Positions 1-6,081 are shown, counted from the stretch's first letter. The stretch: DNA of 8,024 nucleotides from CAZPZZ01 sp964591245 (GCA_964591245.1 CAZPZZ010000169.1:1-8024); one strand, 5' to 3'. Notes: generated from the letters alone by a model not told the origin. Numbers and translations are program-made.

Positions 1-504
1 GTCGTTGCCGACCTCGCCGTCTCGAGCCTCCTCCAACCAGACCGCGCAGCGCGACTGGTTGAACAACATGCGCTCGATGCCAGCGCACCCGGTCTTGTCG
101 AGGTTATCGACACCCTGCTCGACACGGCTTTCGATGCCGTCGCCCCGAACGGATACGAGGCGGAAATCCAACGCGCAGTTCAGCGGGTGGTCGTGGACGG
201 CCTCGTCCGTCTAGGCTCGGGCGCACCAATGCCCCAGGTGCGCGCCATTGCGGCCTACCTCCTGGAGCAACTGGCGCAGCGCCCTGAGCGGTCATCCGAA
301 GTGCCCGGGGAATCGACTATCGAGGCGCGCGCCCACAACAACTCGCTTCGCCGAGACATACGCCGCTTCTTGGAGCGACCCGGAGAACCAGCGCCCCCCT
401 GGCCGGCCCCGGCCACTCCCCCCGGCAGCCCGATCGGGGACCCCGGATCCCACTGGCTGCACCATTCCCATGGCTCAGAACAGATGCCGCACACCGGGTG
501 GTGA
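1..504 (+). CDS. Zinc-dependent metalloprotease (DUF4953/DUF5117-type), C-terminal fragment
   Basis: The open frame enters at base 1 and ends with TGA at 502-504, giving the last 167 residues of a longer protein whose catalytic part lies outside the window. The visible text (VVADLAVSSLLQPDRAARLV, then an amphipathic helical stretch, AVQRVVVDGL, APMPQVRAIAAYLLEQLA, RRDIRRFLERP, and a Pro-rich PPGSPIGDPGSHWL tail) matches what I recall of the C-terminus of large secreted zinc metalloproteases with an HExxH centre, common in Acidobacteriota and Bacteroidota. In that family this end is a helical region after the metzincin-like domain and carries no catalytic residues, so activity cannot be judged here. 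The final residues, a His/Ser/Gly-rich run ending in TGW, look like a lineage-specific tail. The gene converges on the small gene at 540-791 with 35 bases between the stops and no clear terminator. Family assignment is from memory of the tail motifs and is fairly secure; substrate is unknown. Confidence 0.75.
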   Translation, partial: VVADLAVSSLLQPDRAARLVEQHALDASAPGLVEVIDTLLDTAFDAVAPNGYEAEIQRAVQRVVVDGLVRLGSGAPMPQVRAIAAYLLEQLAQRPERSSEVPGESTIEARAHNNSLRRDIRRFLERPGEPAPPWPAPATPPGSPIGDPGSHWLHHSHGSEQMPHTGW

Positions 505-539
505 GACAGGAAGGATTCAAAGATCCACGACGCGTGTGA

Positions 540-791
540 CTACTTCTTCTCTGCCAACTGGGCGTCCCGCTCTTTATTAAAGGCTCGAAGCTCATTGCGC
601 AAGCCTTCAAAAAATCGTGATTGCTCATCTTCGTCGACCGTGCTGATGGCCAACAGATACATCGCGACGCTTCCGCAGGCCGCGGCAGCCAATGGCACGT
701 TACTCGCGCTCTCTACCTGCACGTGCTTGAGAATGCTACGGGCCAGCGAGCTGACTGGATCCTGCTCGGTTGATTCCTCGATATCAGTCAT
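540..791 (-). CDS. Small acidic protein of unknown function (83 aa)
   Basis: I do not recognise a family. The protein begins MTDIEESTEQDPVSSLARS, has a central hydrophobic Ala-rich stretch (about residues 32-50, NVPLAAAACGSVAMYLLAIS), then a charged helical C-terminus rich in Glu, Arg and Lys ending AEKK. The middle could be a buried helix or a single weak membrane helix; no enzyme motif is visible. A modest Shine-Dalgarno-like GGA lies 8 bases before the ATG. On the same strand a TATGAT hexamer (complement of 803-808) sits just upstream and is kept in the second copy (complement of 986-991), which would give a very short leader. Support for being real comes from the second copy: the first 31 coding bases are identical (761-791 versus 944-974), while the non-coding sequence beyond the ATG differs at many sites. 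It is convergent with the protease tail and divergent from the Bax-inhibitor homologue. Function cannot be inferred. Confidence 0.6.
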   Translation of the reverse strand: MTDIEESTEQDPVSSLARSILKHVQVESASNVPLAAAACGSVAMYLLAISTVDEDEQSRFFEGLRNELRAFNKERDAQLAEKK

Positions 792-933
792 GACGTATTC
801 CGATCATAACCGCTCCGCGTCCAGGCGCCTCACGCTCCGGGAGGCGCTCCAACCGGAGCGGCATCCCCGGTAGAGGCCAGGCGCTCTACTCGACCGGCCT
901 CCACAACGTGAAACAATAGCCTTGTGGCGCCCC
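761..933. repeat. Copy A of a ~173-bp duplicated segment (gap-flanking)
   Basis: This segment recurs at 944-1117, directly after the N run. Both begin CCTGCTCGGTTGATTCCTCG and both end CTTGTGGCGCCCC. The alignment is collinear with about one single-base indel and roughly twenty substitutions, so identity is in the high eighties percent by eye. Copy A covers the first ten codons of the small gene (up to its ATG at 791) and 142 bases upstream of it. It ends exactly at the N run. The simplest reading is that this is the 3' end of one contig overlapping a strain-variant contig. Confidence 0.85.
810..861. repeat. Nested inverted repeat (stem-loop) in copy A
   Basis: An outer perfect 8-bp inverted repeat, CCGCTCCG at 810-817 and CGGAGCGG at 854-861, encloses an inner 7-bp inverted repeat, GCGCCTC at 825-831 and GAGGCGC at 841-847, with a 9-base loop. 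A second element, GAGGCC at 873-878 with GGCCTC at 896-901, follows. The outer stem and the GAGGCC/GGCCTC pair are unchanged in copy B although the sequence between differs. It lies in the intergenic space between two divergent genes, so it could be an RNA leader structure, an operator, or a REP-like palindrome. There is no U-run, so it does not look like an intrinsic terminator. Confidence 0.5.
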
Positions 934-943
934 NNNNNNNNNN
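934..943. other. Assembly gap (10 N placeholder)
   Basis: A run of exactly ten N. The sequence after it repeats the 173 bases before it, so the true relation of the two pieces is probably an overlap rather than missing sequence. The identical length of the other gap at 5986-5995 supports a fixed placeholder. Confidence 0.95.
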
Positions 944-974
944 CCTGCTCGGTTGATTCCTCGATATCAGTCAT
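944..974 (-). pseudogene. Second copy of the small gene's first ten codons, cut by the gap
   Basis: Read on the minus strand from the ATG at 974-972, this encodes MTDIEESTEQ and then runs into the N gap after 31 bases. It matches the start of the gene at 540-791 base for base. The upstream GGAAG on this strand (complement of 980-984) is a slightly better Shine-Dalgarno than in copy A. I read it as the truncated start of the same gene from a variant contig, not as a decayed paralogue, so in the real genome it is probably not a separate feature. Confidence 0.6.
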
Positions 975-992
975 GAAGTCTTCCGATCATAC

Positions 993-1044
993 CCGCTCCG
1001 CGTCCAGGTGCCGCATGCTGCGGGAGACTCTACAACCGGAGCGG
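993..1044. repeat. Nested inverted repeat (stem-loop) in copy B
   Basis: The outer 8-bp arms CCGCTCCG (993-1000) and CGGAGCGG (1037-1044) are the same as in copy A, and the spacer is again 36 bases. The spacer sequence has diverged, and copy A's inner 7-bp stem is lost, but a different inner hairpin is present: CCGCA at 1011-1015 and TGCGG at 1019-1023 with a 3-base loop. The following pair GAGGCC (1057-1062) and GGCCTC (1080-1085) is also kept. Outer pairing preserved with a changing interior is what a selected stem-loop would show, though GC-rich DNA produces short inverted repeats easily. Confidence 0.5.
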
Positions 1045-1110
1045 CGTCGTCCGGCAGAGGCCAGCATCTCTACTCGAACGGCCTCCACGACGTGAAACAA
1101 TACCCTTGTG

Positions 1111-1130
1111 GCGCCCCCACACGAGGGCGC
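1111..1130. repeat. Short inverted repeat in the leader of the Bax-inhibitor gene
   Basis: GCGCCC at 1111-1116 and GGGCGC at 1125-1130 form a 6-bp perfect stem with an 8-base loop, ending 21 bases before the Shine-Dalgarno of the gene that starts at 1165. It straddles the end of duplicated copy B. It may be a leader hairpin or an operator half-site; no function can be assigned from this alone. Confidence 0.35.
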
Positions 1131-1164
1131 ATGTCATGGGTCGAGTCACACAGGAGTTCTGTCT

Positions 1165-1923
1165 ATGTCAGCCCATCTCGCGCTCCGCTCTGGCAATCCC
1201 GCGCTACGTGCCGATACATTCACGAACCTTCCACCACTGCCTGTCGCTCGCCACGAGACGATGACCATCGAGGGGACCGTCAACAAGACAGGATTGTCGC
1301 TGGTCATCCTATTTGTTGCCGCGATGTTCGTGTGGGATCGCGGTACCCAAGGCGCGCTCCCGACGTCCTTGATCATGGCTGGTGTCTTCGGTGGATTGAT
1401 CGTCGCCATTGTCACTGCCTTCAAACAGACCTGGGCCCCCTACACAACCCCTGCCTATGCCGCGTTAGAAGGGCTCGCGCTCGGCGGTATCTCCTACATG
1501 TTTGAGCAGTCCTATCCCGGGATCGTTATCCAGGCCGTGTTCCTGACCTTCGGCGTCCTCGGCGCGCTGCTACTGGCCTACCGCAGTGGCCTGATCCAAG
1601 CCACCGAAAACTTCAAACTCGGCGTCTTTGCGGCCACCGGTGGGATCGGAATCGTATATCTTGCGAGCTTCGTGCTGGGGTTTTTGGGGATCAACGTTCC
1701 CCTGATTCATTCGAGCGGGACCTTTGGCATCCTCTTTAGTCTCGGTGTCGTCATTGTTGCCGCCCTGAACCTCGTGTTGGATTTCGATTTCATCGAAGAG
1801 GGTGCCGAACGGGGCGCACCGAAATACATGGAATGGTACGCCGCCTTTGGACTCCTGGTGACCCTGATCTGGCTCTATCTCGAGATCTTACGCCTCCTCG
1901 CCAAGCTGCAAAGCCGCCGCTGA
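1165..1923 (+). CDS. Bax inhibitor-1/YccA family membrane protein (BaxI_1 type)
   Basis: A 252-residue integral membrane protein of the TMBIM/BI-1 superfamily, whose studied members (BsYetJ in Bacillus) are pH-sensitive calcium leak channels; the physiological role of this bacterial subgroup is not established. The cytoplasmic N-terminus has the subgroup's RSGNPAL-R-DTF pattern (residues 8-19) and MTIEGTVNKTG just before the first helix. About seven hydrophobic segments follow, near residues 43-57, 66-86, 98-114, 119-138, 152-174, 186-208 and 224-245. The C-terminal signature LVLDFDFIEEGAERGAPKYM (203-222), followed by EWYAAFGLLVTLIWLYLEIL (223-242), is diagnostic and holds acidic residues that could take part in the family's pore-gating aspartate pair. 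The start is ATG 1165 because AGGAG (1152-1156) lies 8 bases upstream; an in-frame extension to 1108 lacks family similarity. The leader contains several short inverted repeats. The 5'-nucleotidase gene follows 95 bases downstream on the same strand. Confidence 0.93.
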   Translation: MSAHLALRSGNPALRADTFTNLPPLPVARHETMTIEGTVNKTGLSLVILFVAAMFVWDRGTQGALPTSLIMAGVFGGLIVAIVTAFKQTWAPYTTPAYAALEGLALGGISYMFEQSYPGIVIQAVFLTFGVLGALLLAYRSGLIQATENFKLGVFAATGGIGIVYLASFVLGFLGINVPLIHSSGTFGILFSLGVVIVAALNLVLDFDFIEEGAERGAPKYMEWYAAFGLLVTLIWLYLEILRLLAKLQSRR

Positions 1924-2007
1924 CGGCTGCAGTTGGATTGCGTCGCGAGCCCTTTATGCTTTCGTTTGACCGATCGTCACGCATGACCAGCGTCGACGCC
2001 GCGTCGT

Positions 2008-2012
2008 GGAGG
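2008..2012 (+). promoter_or_regulatory. Shine-Dalgarno GGAGG that decides a GTG start
   Basis: GGAGG is followed after 6 bases by an in-frame GTG at 2019. Upstream in-frame ATGs at 1956 and 1983 have no comparable ribosome site. The ATG at 2014 is in another frame. Starting at 2019 puts the hydrophobic signal-peptide core near residues 15-30, as expected for an exported enzyme. Confidence 0.7.
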
Positions 2013-2018
2013 TATGCC

Positions 2019-3785
2019 GTGAACGACTGCCACAGCGCGAGAGCACCACACCCCTGGAATGTCGGTCGGGTGACGCTCCTTATGCTCTTCGGCCTCCTCA
2101 CAAGTGCGGGCCATGCCATCCAAGGCATCCCAGCCGAGGCCCGAGATACGGTGACCCTTTCGGTGATCGGCACGACGGACCTGCATGGCCGGGTGCTGCC
2201 AAACAACGGACGCGGAGGCGTGGCACTGCTTGGCGGGTATCTGCACAACCTGCGGACCGCGCGGGACCAAGACGGCGGGGCGGTGCTGTTGTTGGATGCT
2301 GGTGACACGTTTGAGGGGGGAATTGAATCAAATCTCTCAGAAGGGTCACTGGTCATCGACGCCTACAATGCCTTGGGATACAACGCACTCGCCATCGGCA
2401 ATCATGAATTCGATTACGGCGCACTCGATGAACCGTCCGCGAACGCATCTGCCGATGACATGCGTGGCGCGCTCAAGGCCGCCGCATCCAGAGCAGACTT
2501 CCCCTTTCTCGCGGCGAACCTGATCGACGAACGGACTGGGCAGGCGGTGGCCTGGCCCAACGTCCAGCCCTCTACGCTCATTGAGACCGCCGACGTCCGA
2601 GTCGGCATTGTCGGCGTGATGACGTACGACGCACTCGGGAAAACCCTCGCCGCTCATGTCCACGGTTTGGCGACAGCGCCCCTCGCCTCCACTGTCGCAC
2701 GAGAAGCCGCGCTCCTGCGCCGGCGCGGCGCCGAGGTGGTCTTGCTCGTCGCGCATGCAGGTGGATGGTGTGGGCGCGTCGACGACGCCCCCACCGACAC
2801 GTCGTCCTGCGACGATGAGAGCGAGATCTTCCAACTCGCGAGACAGCTTCCGCCGCGTCTTGTCGATGCCATTGTCGCCGGGCACACGCATGCGGCTGTT
2901 GCGCATGAGGTCGCGGGCATTCCAATAGTCCAGGCCTACTCCAGAGGAGCCGCATTTGCGCGTGTCGATCTCATCGTCAAGCGCGGAGTCGGGGTGGTCT
3001 CGGCCCACATCTTTCCGCCACAGCCACTTTGCACGGGCCTGGATCATACCCGCCGCTGCACAGCCGGCGGTGCGCCACCGCCGCCCTATGAAGGCGTACC
3101 GGTTCAGTCCGATGCATCGGTGACGGCGGCCATGCAGCCGGAACTCACACGGGTCGAACGTTGGCGACAGGCCACCCTCGGCGTCCACCTCGACAGGCCC
3201 TTCTTGCGGGATCGTGGGGAACTGGAATCCCCACTCGGCAATACGTTCGCGGAGGCGTTCCTCGCGTCAGCCCCAGACGCGGACGTCGCTATCGGGATGG
3301 GCGCCCGCCGCGGTGGTCTGCGCGCCGATCTGCCGCGCGGTCCACTGACGCGAGGCACACTCTACGACGTATTTCCATTCGACAACCGCATCGTCACGCT
3401 ACCGATGACCAGCGCCGAACTGGCCGACGTCTTCGAACGGCTCGTTGTCCGCGGTCGCGGCGGACTCCCCGGCATATCGGGAATGCGCGTGCGCGTTTCC
3501 TGCACCGGGGATCAGCCGCAGGTCACACTTCTGAGCGCGAGCGGCGTTCCCGTGGCCCCGACCGAAATGCTTCTCGTGGCCAGCACCGACTTCTTCGCGA
3601 CGCGAGCGCGTTTCGGGTCCGGTTCGATGCCACCGAGAGAGGTCCCAGGGTCAGCGCCCCTGGTCCGCGATGCTGCCGCTGCCTGGTTCACCCGGAGTAG
3701 CGTAGAACTGCGCGACGCCATTCTCTCGTCCCCGCCGCGCTGGGAATTCCCAACGAGCGCCCCGTGCATCGCCACGCCCCGATGA
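2019..3785 (+). CDS. Secreted 5'-nucleotidase-family metallophosphoesterase
   Basis: A 588-residue exported enzyme of the UshA/5'-nucleotidase/CpdB family, which hydrolyses nucleotide phosphates outside the cytoplasm to recover phosphate and nucleosides. A signal peptide is visible (hydrophobic VGRVTLLMLFGLLTSA, residues 15-30). The N-terminal two-metal domain has all core motifs: TTDLHG (D54, H56), LLDAGDTFEG (D96), AIGNHEFDYG (N128, H129, E130), LLVAHAGG (H246) and AGHTH (H289, H291). The C-terminal substrate domain (about 385-570) has SPLGNTFAEAFL and VFPFDN (451-456), whose Phe normally stacks on the base. The usual N-x-G-G-I/L-R loop reads RRGGLR (430-435), so the Asn is absent or shifted. 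Cysteines at 251 and 264, and at 338 and 347, suggest disulfides. Start GTG 2019 is chosen by GGAGG at 2008-2012; ATG 1956 would add 21 residues. It is convergent with the propeller gene (34 bases between stops). Exact substrate (5'-nucleotide, cyclic 2',3' or UDP-sugar) cannot be told. Confidence 0.9.
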   Translation: MNDCHSARAPHPWNVGRVTLLMLFGLLTSAGHAIQGIPAEARDTVTLSVIGTTDLHGRVLPNNGRGGVALLGGYLHNLRTARDQDGGAVLLLDAGDTFEGGIESNLSEGSLVIDAYNALGYNALAIGNHEFDYGALDEPSANASADDMRGALKAAASRADFPFLAANLIDERTGQAVAWPNVQPSTLIETADVRVGIVGVMTYDALGKTLAAHVHGLATAPLASTVAREAALLRRRGAEVVLLVAHAGGWCGRVDDAPTDTSSCDDESEIFQLARQLPPRLVDAIVAGHTHAAVAHEVAGIPIVQAYSRGAAFARVDLIVKRGVGVVSAHIFPPQPLCTGLDHTRRCTAGGAPPPPYEGVPVQSDASVTAAMQPELTRVERWRQATLGVHLDRPFLRDRGELESPLGNTFAEAFLASAPDADVAIGMGARRGGLRADLPRGPLTRGTLYDVFPFDNRIVTLPMTSAELADVFERLVVRGRGGLPGISGMRVRVSCTGDQPQVTLLSASGVPVAPTEMLLVASTDFFATRARFGSGSMPPREVPGSAPLVRDAAAAWFTRSSVELRDAILSSPPRWEFPTSAPCIATPR

Positions 3786-3819
3786 CAGCGGCGACGTGCC
3801 GGGCAACCGCCCAAGGCTC

Positions 3820-5205
3820 TCACCCGGGATTCGCGCCCACGGCCACAAGATTCCCGCGCGTACGGAAGTACATCACCCCCTCCGAAATCGCTGGCGTGGC
3901 CATCAACGTCTCCCCCATGGGGTTCTCGGCCAAGATCTCGAACTCAGGCCCGGCCCGCAGAGCAAAGACGCTACCGTCTTCACTACTGAAATACACCTTG
4001 CCGTCCGCCGCCACCGGAGAGGCACTGAAACCGGAACCACCCCGGCCAATACGCCGCTGGTACAGCCGCCGTCCCGTCCGCGGGTCGTAGACGCTCAACA
4101 CTCCGTTATCACGACAATTGTAGAGCAGCCCCCGATAGACAATAGGGGTCTGCATATAGGCGCCATCCCGGCGCTGGCTCCACACAAGATGGTCCGTTGA
4201 CAACACGCCTTCGGCCGGCGTGATATCGCCCGAGGCCCCCGCATTAATGGCAAAGATTGGTGCTTCTCCCCCATGGGCGTTGGTGACAAAGATGACCCCG
4301 TCGTCGAGGATCGGCGTGGGCGTTGGAATATCCCCTCCACCAGTCATACGCCACACCTCGTGGCCTGTACTGAGGGTATACCCGCCAATATGCCGGTACC
4401 CATTGACCACGATCTGCGCCTGTCCATCGACAACATGCACGGTCGGGGTGCTCCATGTGGGCACGTCGTCCCGGGCAATTCGCCAGAGTTCCTCCCCCGT
4501 CTCGACACTGAACGTCGCCAGAAACGAGCCATTCAGCACGTCCGCCTGAACCACGACGATGCCCTCATGAATCACGGGGGACCCCGCGAATCCCCAGAGC
4601 GCGGTCGGGGCGTTGAAATATCCCGAATCGAGCACACCCAGATCGACTTTCCAGAGTTCCCGACCGGTCATCAGGTCATATCCATACAACCCTTCCGACC
4701 CGAACAGAGCGACCAGATGGGTGCCATCCGTAGCCAGTGTCGAATTCGCGTGGGTCGACTTCGGATGCCGAGGAATCACGGGTATCCCCCGATGTACGAC
4801 TGCCGCCCAGCGCTGAGTCCCCGTCGTCTTATCGAGACACCGAATCTCCCAGCGGTGTGCGACCTCGTCGGGAACGGACTCGATATCACCATAGAGACCG
4901 ACCTTGAGCGTGTCTTGTGCCCCGCTGTCGGCCGTGGTTACACAGACAAGTTCTCCCCAGACCACCGGACTCGAATGCCCAAGGCCGGGGATGGGAGCCT
5001 TCCACAGGATGTTCTCCCCCGTCTCGGCGTTCCACTGCATCGGTGCCCCGAAACCATCCGCCACACCACTGGCGCGAGCACCACGAAATTGGGCCCAATT
5101 TCCACTCGATTCGCCATCCTGCGCCGTCGCGTGAGACCCATGTAGAGCAAGAATCACGAAGGCCAACGTCGGTACCCGCAGCCGGTTCCCCATCTCCCTT
5201 GCCAT
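3820..5205 (-). CDS. Secreted PQQ-like beta-propeller repeat protein (BamB-like fold)
   Basis: A 461-residue exported protein. Residues 1-29 form a signal peptide (basic start, VPTLAFVILALHGSHATA, likely cut before QDG). NWAQFRGARASGV (36-48) is the start motif of secreted PQQ-like propellers common in Acidobacteriota and Planctomycetota. Eight blades can be counted from strand signatures of the x-S/T-P-V type: SSP 78, NST 154, GSP 208, STP 252, PTP 296, QTP 352, ASP 395 and ATP 436. Several are preceded by the blade-ending D-x-x-T-G-x-x-x-W motif (CLDKTTGTQRW 123, YDLMTGRELW 176, FSVETGEELW 232, YTLSTGHEVW 276, YDPRTGRRLY 373). There is no lipobox and no cytochrome c CxxCH, so it is neither a BamB lipoprotein nor a quinohaemoprotein dehydrogenase. 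A periplasmic binding or scaffold role is likely; enzyme activity is unsupported. The start is ATG 5205, chosen by AGGAGG 8 bases upstream. It is divergent from the signal peptidase gene. Confidence 0.88.
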   Translation of the reverse strand: MAREMGNRLRVPTLAFVILALHGSHATAQDGESSGNWAQFRGARASGVADGFGAPMQWNAETGENILWKAPIPGLGHSSPVVWGELVCVTTADSGAQDTLKVGLYGDIESVPDEVAHRWEIRCLDKTTGTQRWAAVVHRGIPVIPRHPKSTHANSTLATDGTHLVALFGSEGLYGYDLMTGRELWKVDLGVLDSGYFNAPTALWGFAGSPVIHEGIVVVQADVLNGSFLATFSVETGEELWRIARDDVPTWSTPTVHVVDGQAQIVVNGYRHIGGYTLSTGHEVWRMTGGGDIPTPTPILDDGVIFVTNAHGGEAPIFAINAGASGDITPAEGVLSTDHLVWSQRRDGAYMQTPIVYRGLLYNCRDNGVLSVYDPRTGRRLYQRRIGRGGSGFSASPVAADGKVYFSSEDGSVFALRAGPEFEILAENPMGETLMATPAISEGVMYFRTRGNLVAVGANPG

Positions 5206-5213
5206 TCGTCATG

Positions 5214-5219
5214 CCTCCT
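5214..5219 (-). promoter_or_regulatory. Shine-Dalgarno AGGAGG of the propeller gene
   Basis: CCTCCT on the given strand reads AGGAGG on the coding strand, with 8 bases to the ATG at 5205. An ATG at 5212 is out of frame and only one base away from the site, and the in-frame ATG at 5193 is too far, so 5205 is the start. Confidence 0.75.
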
Positions 5220-5334
5220 CGTCGGTTTCGTCAATAACACGGCCGCCTCTAGTCGCGACCCCACACGCTGACCGGCCGCACGGGCTCGGTCCCGACCTAG
5301 ATCGCCGGCGCACATCCCACTCCCACCACCGGCT

Positions 5335-5343
5335 TGCTATAAT
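5335..5343 (+). promoter_or_regulatory. Extended -10 promoter for the signal peptidase gene
   Basis: TGCTATAAT is a perfect extended -10 element (TGn followed by the consensus TATAAT at 5338-5343), unusual in such GC-rich sequence. No good -35 hexamer is present at the normal spacing, which is tolerated when TGn is present. Transcription would begin near 5350, giving a leader of about 28 bases that includes the purine-rich GGAAGGGA at 5359-5366 before the GTG at 5378. Confidence 0.6.
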
Positions 5344-5377
5344 CTCACCTCCCCAGCCGGAAGGGACATACGTCTTC

Positions 5378-6081
5378 GTGGAAGTCGTCACGTTGCTGCT
5401 GGGCCTACTCCTTGTCGGCTGGGTCGCCCAAGACGCATCACGGCGGAACCGGACGTGGCCCGCGTGGGCGCTCTTCGTGTACATCCTGGGCCCCCTGGGC
5501 TTGGCAATCTGGCTCTTTGCCCGACGTCGCACACCAAAAACCCTGGAGCCGCTCCCCCGCGCACGGCAAGTCACTCTCTGGCTCTCCGGAGGTCTCCTCC
5601 ATCTCCCTGCTACTGCCGCCGCACTCCTCGTGACCAATTTCCTCTTTCAGTCCGCACTGATGGAGGGCTCGTCAATGTCACCGACACTGGGTGACCAGCA
5701 GCGTGTGTTCGTCAACAAACTTGCCTACCGCACCAACGCCCCCGAGCAGGGCGATGTCGTCATGCTTCACTATCCACGAGCCCCCGACAAGCTGTTTGTG
5801 AAACGCATCATCGCCCGTGGCGGGGATAGCGTGCACATCATTGATGGCTACGTGTCAGTCAACGGGACGCCACTTGAGGAAACCTATGTTGTCGCGGATG
5901 CTCGTAGCGCTGAGACGTACGGACCGGAACGGGTGAAAGAGGCGCACTATTTCGTCATGGGGGACCGGCGGAACAACAGTTCCGANNNNNNNNNNGTCGC
6001 CACTGGGGACAGGTGCCTGAGCTGTATATCGTGGGCCGAGGCATCATGCGCGGGGGCTTGGGCCTCTTTGACAGACCCTAG
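5378..6081 (+). CDS. lepB: Signal peptidase I, interrupted by an assembly gap
   Basis: Type I signal peptidase, the membrane serine protease that cleaves signal peptides from exported proteins on the outer side of the inner membrane. Box B is GSSMSPTL with nucleophile Ser99; box D is KLFVKRIIARGGDSV with general-base Lys142; box C is RVFVNKLAYR; box E is VMGDRRNNSSD, which runs into the N gap. After the gap the gene continues in another frame (codons from 5998) as RHWGQVPELYIVGRGIMRGG and stops at TAG 6079-6081. If 2 bases instead of 10 are missing, box E reads GDRRNNSSDSRHWG, the family consensus, and the protein is 231 residues. Box D has RGGD where PGD is usual. The N-terminus carries two extra hydrophobic segments (3-16, 29-48) before the usual anchor (about 74-92). 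Start GTG 5378 has GGAAGGGA 11 bases upstream, a slightly long spacing. Confidence 0.9.
5986..5995. other. Assembly gap (10 N placeholder) inside the signal peptidase gene
   Basis: A run of exactly ten N inside the conserved box E. Upstream codons are in the frame of 5378 and the last two known bases are GA; downstream codons begin at 5998 in a different frame after GT. Filling with 2 bases gives D-S between NNSS and RHWG, as in the family, so the placeholder length is not the true length. Confidence 0.9.

Larger units (their letters stand above)
944..1117. repeat. Copy B of the ~173-bp duplicated segment (gap-flanking)
   Basis: This is the second copy of 761-933, beginning at the first base after the N run. 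The first 31 bases, which correspond to the start of the small gene, are identical between copies. Most differences fall in the non-coding part (for example 1003-1035 and 1044-1056). Copy B continues without a break into the leader of the Bax-inhibitor homologue, so it is the copy physically linked to that gene. A true tandem duplication is possible but would require the breakpoint to coincide exactly with both contig ends. Confidence 0.85.

Noticed and set aside
761..1117. Mobile element or CRISPR-like direct repeat
   Set aside because: Only two copies, separated by the N run, containing part of a gene and its upstream region, with no transposase, no terminal inverted repeats at the edges and no spacer structure; contig overlap explains it better.
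1833..2018. Upstream extension of the nucleotidase, overlapping the Bax-inhibitor gene
   Set aside because: The added residues are not family-like, precede the signal peptide, and the ATGs at 1956 and 1983 have poor ribosome sites compared with GTG 2019.
2346..3188. Long open frame of 280 codons on the minus strand inside the 5'-nucleotidase gene
   Set aside because: It lies antisense to a gene with full family motifs, has Gly/Arg/Cys-rich low-information translation and no recognisable domain; long antisense frames are expected in GC-rich coding DNA.
3786..3819. Bidirectional terminator between the convergent nucleotidase and propeller genes
   Set aside because: The 34-base spacer has no clear inverted repeat with flanking T/A runs; termination may be Rho-dependent or inside the genes.
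4273..5145. Long open frame of 290 codons on the plus strand opposite the propeller gene
   Set aside because: The minus-strand gene has a signal peptide, Shine-Dalgarno and eight repeat motifs; the plus-strand translation is Arg/Pro-rich without any family features.
5378..6081. Signal peptidase as a frameshifted pseudogene
   Set aside because: The frame change coincides exactly with the ten-N placeholder, and all catalytic boxes are intact on both sides; two missing bases restore the consensus.
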